The notes below the pieces were generated by a model. It worked only from the letters and a program-made list of their open reading frames with translations. It did no database searches and was not told where the DNA came from. From assembly GCF_902859695.1 (NCBI RefSeq), contig NZ_CADIJL010000010.1:1-64000 (forward strand): DNA of 64,000 nucleotides. The letters run 5' to 3'. Source of the DNA: Achromobacter ruhlandii. Lineage in GTDB: Bacteria > Pseudomonadota > Gammaproteobacteria > Burkholderiales > Burkholderiaceae_B. Both the position numbers and the translations under genes were made by a program. Each line of letters begins with the position of its first letter. Position 1 is the stretch's first letter. Of the stretch, positions 59,687-64,000 are shown piece after piece.

Positions 59687-59813
59687 CTTCCTTCCCGCGG
59701 GTTCTCCCGAATGCCCGCCACACTGATGGCGCGCATCAAAATTTGTGATTGGACTGGCGGCGCACGCAGCCGCTAAGGTCTCCGGACAAATCGAAAAACC
59801 ACGGAGACAAACC

Positions 59814-61139
59814 ATGCATGCAATGCGCACAGCCCTTGCAGGGGCGCTGCTGGCCGCCTGCGCCGCCCCCGCCCTGGCGGGCACCGTCACGGTGATCACG
59901 TCGTTCCCGAAAGATTTGACCCAGGCCTACAAGACCGCGTTCGAGAAGGCCAACCCCGGCATCACGCTGGAAATCCTCAACAAGAACACCGTGTCCGGCA
60001 TCGCCTACGTGCGCGAGACGCCGGCCGGCCAGCGCCCGGAAGTGTTCTGGGCCAGCGCCCCGGACGCCTTCGAGGTGCTGGGCCGCGACAAGCTGCTGGC
60101 CAAGTCCTCGGACGTCGCCAACAAGGACGTGCCGGACAAGATCGGCAACTACCCCATCAACGACCCGGGCGGCATGTACCTGGGCCAGGCGCTGGCCGGC
60201 TACGGCATCGTCTACAACACGCGCTACATCGCGGCGCACAAGATCCCCGCGCCGGTCGAATGGAAGGACCTGCTGGCGCCGCACTGGTTCGGCCACGTCG
60301 GCATCACCTCGCCCTCGCGCTCGGGCACCATGCACCTGACGGTCGAGACCATCCTGCAGGGCGAAGGCTGGGACGACGGCTGGAACACCCTGCTGCGCAT
60401 GTCGGGCAACAGCAGCGCCGTCACCGAGCGTTCGTTCGGCGTGCCGGACGGCGTCAACAACGGCCAGTTCGGCGCGGGTCCGGTGATCGACTTCTTCGGC
60501 CTGTCGAGCAAATACTCGAAGTTCCCGGTGGAATTCGTCTATCCCTCCGAGACCGCCATCGTGCCGGCCAACATCGCGCTGATCGACGGCGCCAAGAACA
60601 CCGAGGAAGGCAAGAAGTTCATCGCCTTCACGCTCAGCCAGGCGGGCCAGGAACTGCTGCTGGAGCCGAAGATATCGCGCCTGCCGGTGCTGCCGTATTC
60701 GGCGCTGGGCGGCAAGGTGCCGCAGGGTTATCCGGATCCGGCCGAGATCGCGCGCCGCAGCAAGGTGCAGTTCAACGCCGACCTGTCGCAGACGCGCTAT
60801 TACGTGGTGCAGTCGCTGTACGACCAGACCGTCACGTTCCGCCTGAAGGAACTGCAGGCGGCGACCAAGGCGATCTACGACGCCGAGGCCAAGCTCGGCG
60901 ACAAGGGCAAGAGCGGCAAGCCGGCCGAACTGCTGGCGCAGGCCCGCAAGCTGGCCTGGGCGCCGCTGGTGGACGGCAAGCAGGCCGCCGATCCCGAGTT
61001 CCTGAAGATCTTCAGCGGCAACAAGAAGGACGCCGCGGTCAACCAGCAGATCACCAAGCTGGAAGGCGAATGGAACGGCACGGCCAAGAGCAATTATGAG
61101 CAGGCCGTGAAGCTGGCGCGGGAAGCCGCGGCGCTCTGA
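59814..61139 (+). CDS. ABC transporter periplasmic binding protein
   Basis: 441 residues. Signal peptide about 1-22 (MHAMRTALAGALLAACAAPA, cleavage after LA). Type of family 1 binding proteins near FbpA and PgtC: TVTVITSFPKDLTQAYKTAF, then GYGIVYNTRYIAAHKIPAP and FGHVGITSPSRSGTMHLTVE. Substrate could be iron, an organophosphate or aminoethylphosphonate; the sequence does not decide. First gene of a three-gene transporter operon. Confidence 0.85.
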   Translation: MHAMRTALAGALLAACAAPALAGTVTVITSFPKDLTQAYKTAFEKANPGITLEILNKNTVSGIAYVRETPAGQRPEVFWASAPDAFEVLGRDKLLAKSSDVANKDVPDKIGNYPINDPGGMYLGQALAGYGIVYNTRYIAAHKIPAPVEWKDLLAPHWFGHVGITSPSRSGTMHLTVETILQGEGWDDGWNTLLRMSGNSSAVTERSFGVPDGVNNGQFGAGPVIDFFGLSSKYSKFPVEFVYPSETAIVPANIALIDGAKNTEEGKKFIAFTLSQAGQELLLEPKISRLPVLPYSALGGKVPQGYPDPAEIARRSKVQFNADLSQTRYYVVQSLYDQTVTFRLKELQAATKAIYDAEAKLGDKGKSGKPAELLAQARKLAWAPLVDGKQAADPEFLKIFSGNKKDAAVNQQITKLEGEWNGTAKSNYEQAVKLAREAAAL

Positions 61140-61226
61140 GCCCGGCTCGCGCCGGACGGGGGGCTCGCCCCGTCCGGCCGCCGCCCCGCCGCGGGCGGCC
61201 TGTCTTGAACCACTACGGGAATCTCG

Positions 61227-62936
61227 ATGAATCTTCCGGGCCATTCACGCCTGCCCGCCGGCCCCGTGCTGGCCGCGCTCCTGGTGCTGGGTTTCCTGGC
61301 GCTGTTCCTGGCCGTGCCGGTGGGCACGGTGTTCTACAGCGCCTTCGTCAACGCCGACGGCGGTTTTACCATCGGCCACTTCGGCGCGTTCTTCAACCAG
61401 CCGCTGATGCTAGAGGCATTCTTCAACAGCCTCTACGTGGCGGGCTGGTCGGCGCTGCTGGCCTCGCTGATCGCGGTGCCGCTGGCGTACTTCACGGTGC
61501 GCTTTGATTTCCGCGGCGCGCTCATCATCCAGACGCTGGGGGTGCTGCCACTGATCATGCCGCCCTTCGTCGGCGCGGTGGCGATGCAGCTCATCTTCGG
61601 CCGCTCGGGCAGCGTCAACCTGCTGCTGAACGACTGGTTCGGCTTCACCATCCCGTTCATGGAAGGCCTGAACGGCGTCATCTTCGTCGAGGCGCTGCAC
61701 TACTTCCCGTTCATCCTGATGAACCTGGTGGTGGCGCTGCGCAACATCGACGGCGCCATGGAGGAAGCGGCCTTCAACCTGGGCGCGCGCGGTTTCCGGC
61801 TGTTCCGCCGCGTGATCTTCCCGCTGGCGCTGCCGGGCTACGTGGCCGGCACCTCGCTGGTGTTCGTCAAGGTGTTCGACGACCTCGGCACGCCGCTGGT
61901 GCTGGGCACCACCAACATGCTGGCGCCGCAGGCCTACCTGCGCATCACCCAGGTGGGGCTGGAGGATCCGCTGGGCTACGTCATCAGCGTCATCATGATC
62001 GCCTTCTCGATCCTGGCGCTGTGGCTGTCGGCGCGGGTGCTCAAGGGCCGCGACTACTCCACGCTGCAAAAGGGCGGCAACTCGATCCAGAAGCGCAAGC
62101 TGCGCCCGGCCGAAAGCGTGCTGGCCTATGGCTGGATCATCCTGGTGCTGCTGCTGGTGTTGTCGCCGCACATGGGCGTGCTGCTGCTGTCCCTGGCGAG
62201 CGTCTGGAGCTTCGCGCCGCTGCCGGACGGCTACACGCTGGCGCACTACAGCGCGGTGTTCAGCGAATCGCAGGGCATGATCGCCAACACCCTGCTCTAT
62301 TGCGGCCTGGCGGCGGGCGTGGACGTGATCCTGGGCACCGCCATCGCCTACCTGATGCTGCGCACCCGGCTGCCGGCGCGCCAGTGGCTGGATTTCCTGG
62401 CCTCGGCGGCGCTGGCGATCCCGGGCATCGTGCTGGCGATCGGATTGCTGCGCACATTCCGCGGGGTGGAGATCCCGGGCACCGGCACGCTGCTGACCTC
62501 GTCGTGGATCCTCATCATGATCGCCTATTCGGTGCGGCGGCTGCCCTACGCCTTGCGCTCGTGCGTGGCCGCGCTGCAGCAGATCAACGTATCGCTGGAG
62601 GAAGCGGCGCAATCGCTGGGCGCGACCCGGATGCGCACCATCCGGCGCGTGGTGGTGCCATTGATGGCCGGGGGCATGCTGGCCGGCTTCGTGACCAGCT
62701 TCGTGACGGCGGCGGTGGAGCTGTCGGCCACCATCATGCTGGTCACCAAGGACAGCCAGGCGCCGATGAGCTATGGCATCTATCTGTACATGCAGAGCGC
62801 GGCCGGCCGGGGTCCGGGCGCCGCGCTGGGCGTGCTGGCGGTGGCCGCGGTCGCGGTCGGCACGTATGTCTCGCACCTGCTGGTGGAACGCGCCCAGGCG
62901 CGCCAGCGCCCGGCGCGTCACGACGAGACGGCCTGA
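61227..62936 (+). CDS. ABC transporter permease, two fused domains (FbpB-like)
   Basis: 569 residues with two permease halves, each with an EAA loop: GAMEEAAFNLGARGFRLFRR near 177 and SLEEAAQSLGATRMRTIRRV near 456. About twelve membrane segments. This fused form is typical of the FbpB/AfuB iron-type transporters and of related phosphonate systems. It lies 87 bases behind the binding protein gene and 16 before the ATPase gene. Confidence 0.9.
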   Translation: MNLPGHSRLPAGPVLAALLVLGFLALFLAVPVGTVFYSAFVNADGGFTIGHFGAFFNQPLMLEAFFNSLYVAGWSALLASLIAVPLAYFTVRFDFRGALIIQTLGVLPLIMPPFVGAVAMQLIFGRSGSVNLLLNDWFGFTIPFMEGLNGVIFVEALHYFPFILMNLVVALRNIDGAMEEAAFNLGARGFRLFRRVIFPLALPGYVAGTSLVFVKVFDDLGTPLVLGTTNMLAPQAYLRITQVGLEDPLGYVISVIMIAFSILALWLSARVLKGRDYSTLQKGGNSIQKRKLRPAESVLAYGWIILVLLLVLSPHMGVLLLSLASVWSFAPLPDGYTLAHYSAVFSESQGMIANTLLYCGLAAGVDVILGTAIAYLMLRTRLPARQWLDFLASAALAIPGIVLAIGLLRTFRGVEIPGTGTLLTSSWILIMIAYSVRRLPYALRSCVAALQQINVSLEEAAQSLGATRMRTIRRVVVPLMAGGMLAGFVTSFVTAAVELSATIMLVTKDSQAPMSYGIYLYMQSAAGRGPGAALGVLAVAAVAVGTYVSHLLVERAQARQRPARHDETA

Positions 62937-62952
62937 ATCAAGGGGAATCGAC

Positions 62953-64000
62953 ATGAAGAAAGTCAGCGTTGAATGCCGCAACATCCGGCTCTCGTATGGC
63001 AAGACGGAAGTGCTCAAGGACGTCAACATCCACATCGAGCCGGGCGAGTTCTTCGCCCTGCTGGGGCCGTCGGGCTCGGGCAAGTCCACCCTGCTGCGCC
63101 TGATCGCGGGCTTCAACCGGCAGGACGCCGGCCAGTTGCTGGTGGATGGCAAGGACATCAGCGCCATCCCGCCATGGGACCGCAATATCGGCATGGTGTT
63201 CCAGAACTACGCGCTGTGGCCGCACATGACGGTGTGGGACAACGTGGCGTTCGGGCTGGTCGAGCGCAAGCTGCCGCGCGAGCAGATCCGCGCCAAGGTC
63301 GAGGCCGCGCTGGAGCTGGTGGGGCTGTCGCAGTACGCACGCCGGCGCCCCAACCAGCTGTCCGGCGGCCAGCAGCAGCGCGTGGCGCTGGCGCGCACCA
63401 TCGTGATCGAGCCGCAGGTGCTGCTACTGGACGAACCGCTGTCCAACCTGGACAAGAAGCTGCGGGTGCAGATGCGCCAGGACCTGCTGAGCCTGCAGCG
63501 GCGGCTGGGCATCACCACCATCTTCGTCACCCATGACCAGGAAGAAGCCATGACCACCGCCGACCGCATGGCGGTGCTGGACCACGGCGTGGTGCAGCAG
63601 ATCGGCGCGCCCAGCACGCTGTTCGACTATCCGGTGAACCGCTTCGTGGCCAACTTCGTCGGCACCATGAACGTGCTGGAGGGCGAGGTGCGCGAGCGCA
63701 CCAGCGGCAGCGTGGTGCTGGCGGTGGAAGGCGTGGGCGACCTGCACCTGCCACTGGCGGCCGAAGCGCCGGCGGCGCAGCGGCTGGCGGCGAGCTTCCG
63801 GCCGCACACGGTGCAGATCGAGATGGCCGACGGACTGGGCGACGCGCGCTACGTGTGGCTGCCGGGCGTGGTGGAAAGCAGCGAGTTCCTGGGCGAATTC
63901 ACTCGCTACCAGGTGCAGATCGGCGAACAGCGCCTGACGGCCGACCAGTCGCACCTGGCGGGACTGTCGCCGTTCCCGGTGGGCGCGCCGGTGTCGATCG
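62953..64000 (+). CDS. ABC transporter ATPase (FbpC/PotA type), cut by window end
   Basis: 349 codons visible, no stop before the window edge. Walker A GPSGSGKST near residue 39, Q-loop MVFQNYALWPHMTVWDNVAF, signature [14 protein letters not shown], Walker B VLLLDEPLSNLDKKLR, then a C-terminal TOBE-like regulatory domain from about residue 245. With GGGGAATCG ahead of the ATG at 62953. It powers the permease and binding protein encoded upstream. Confidence 0.93.
   Translation, partial: MKKVSVECRNIRLSYGKTEVLKDVNIHIEPGEFFALLGPSGSGKSTLLRLIAGFNRQDAGQLLVDGKDISAIPPWDRNIGMVFQNYALWPHMTVWDNVAFGLVERKLPREQIRAKVEAALELVGLSQYARRRPNQLSGGQQQRVALARTIVIEPQVLLLDEPLSNLDKKLRVQMRQDLLSLQRRLGITTIFVTHDQEEAMTTADRMAVLDHGVVQQIGAPSTLFDYPVNRFVANFVGTMNVLEGEVRERTSGSVVLAVEGVGDLHLPLAAEAPAAQRLAASFRPHTVQIEMADGLGDARYVWLPGVVESSEFLGEFTRYQVQIGEQRLTADQSHLAGLSPFPVGAPVSI

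Overview
The window is the right-hand part of a temperate phage (prophage) genome, about positions 1-38,040, followed by about 26 kb of host chromosome. The host genes (pstSCAB, ppk, ppx, olsB, glmM, folP, ftsH, rlmE, yhbY, greA), the high G+C content and the protein sequences suggest a betaproteobacterium of the family Alcaligenaceae (Bordetella/Achromobacter type). Genus and species cannot be fixed from the sequence alone.

Prophage late region (1-22.6 kb, minus strand, read right to left). The head module is lambda-type: small terminase, GpA-like large terminase, gpW-like connector, gpB-like portal, S49 protease, acidic scaffold candidate, decoration protein, gpE-like capsid and small completion proteins. 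The tail is a Mu-type contractile tail: gpL-like sheath with its DUF2635 partner, tube, a chaperone pair joined by a G GGA AAG frameshift site, a tape measure carrying a tail lysozyme domain, gpN-, gpP/gp44-, gp45-, gp46-, gp47- and gp48-like baseplate proteins and a tail fibre. At the far left end (1-1,029) the fibre gene is followed by alternative 3' cassettes. Two lie in tandem and one lies inverted, and each starts with the same in-frame 12-bp sequence. This looks like a shufflon-type tail-fibre switching locus and is the main discovery candidate. The recombinase, lysis genes and integrase are not in the window and may lie left of position 1.

Prophage early region. A CI/LexA-like repressor (29,981-30,676, plus) and a Cro-like protein (minus) diverge from an operator with two palindromes. 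A related operator/promoter lies just beyond the repressor gene. The leftward early operon (29.9-23.6 kb) carries small proteins, an HNH-type protein, a ParB-like protein containing two palindromes, an SF2 helicase, a TOPRIM primase-like protein, a nuclease-fold protein and a Q-position protein. The rightward early operon (30.9-37.9 kb) is tightly coupled. It encodes an HEIGH metallopeptidase-like protein, a two-domain sliding clamp homologue, RdgC, a ParB-like protein, a methyltransferase, a DUF4406 protein, a C5-cytosine methyltransferase with a repeat-rich insert and an AlpA-like regulator. A terminator and a minus-strand tRNA-Pro(UGG) follow, whose 3' end is the likely attachment site.

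Host region (38-64 kb). An AAHS-type MFS transporter converges on pstB. The phosphate genes pstSCAB and ppk run leftward, each preceded by a recognisable Pho box, with ppx divergent from ppk. A three-copy tandem repeat separates pstS and ppk. Next come olsB (ornithine lipid synthesis), the glmM-folP-ftsH-rlmE run, yhbY (apparently leaderless, only 18 bp from rlmE), greA, a methyl-accepting chemotaxis protein, a uracil/xanthine permease, a FlxA-like protein, and an iron/phosphonate-type ABC transporter (binding protein, fused permease, ATPase cut by the window edge).
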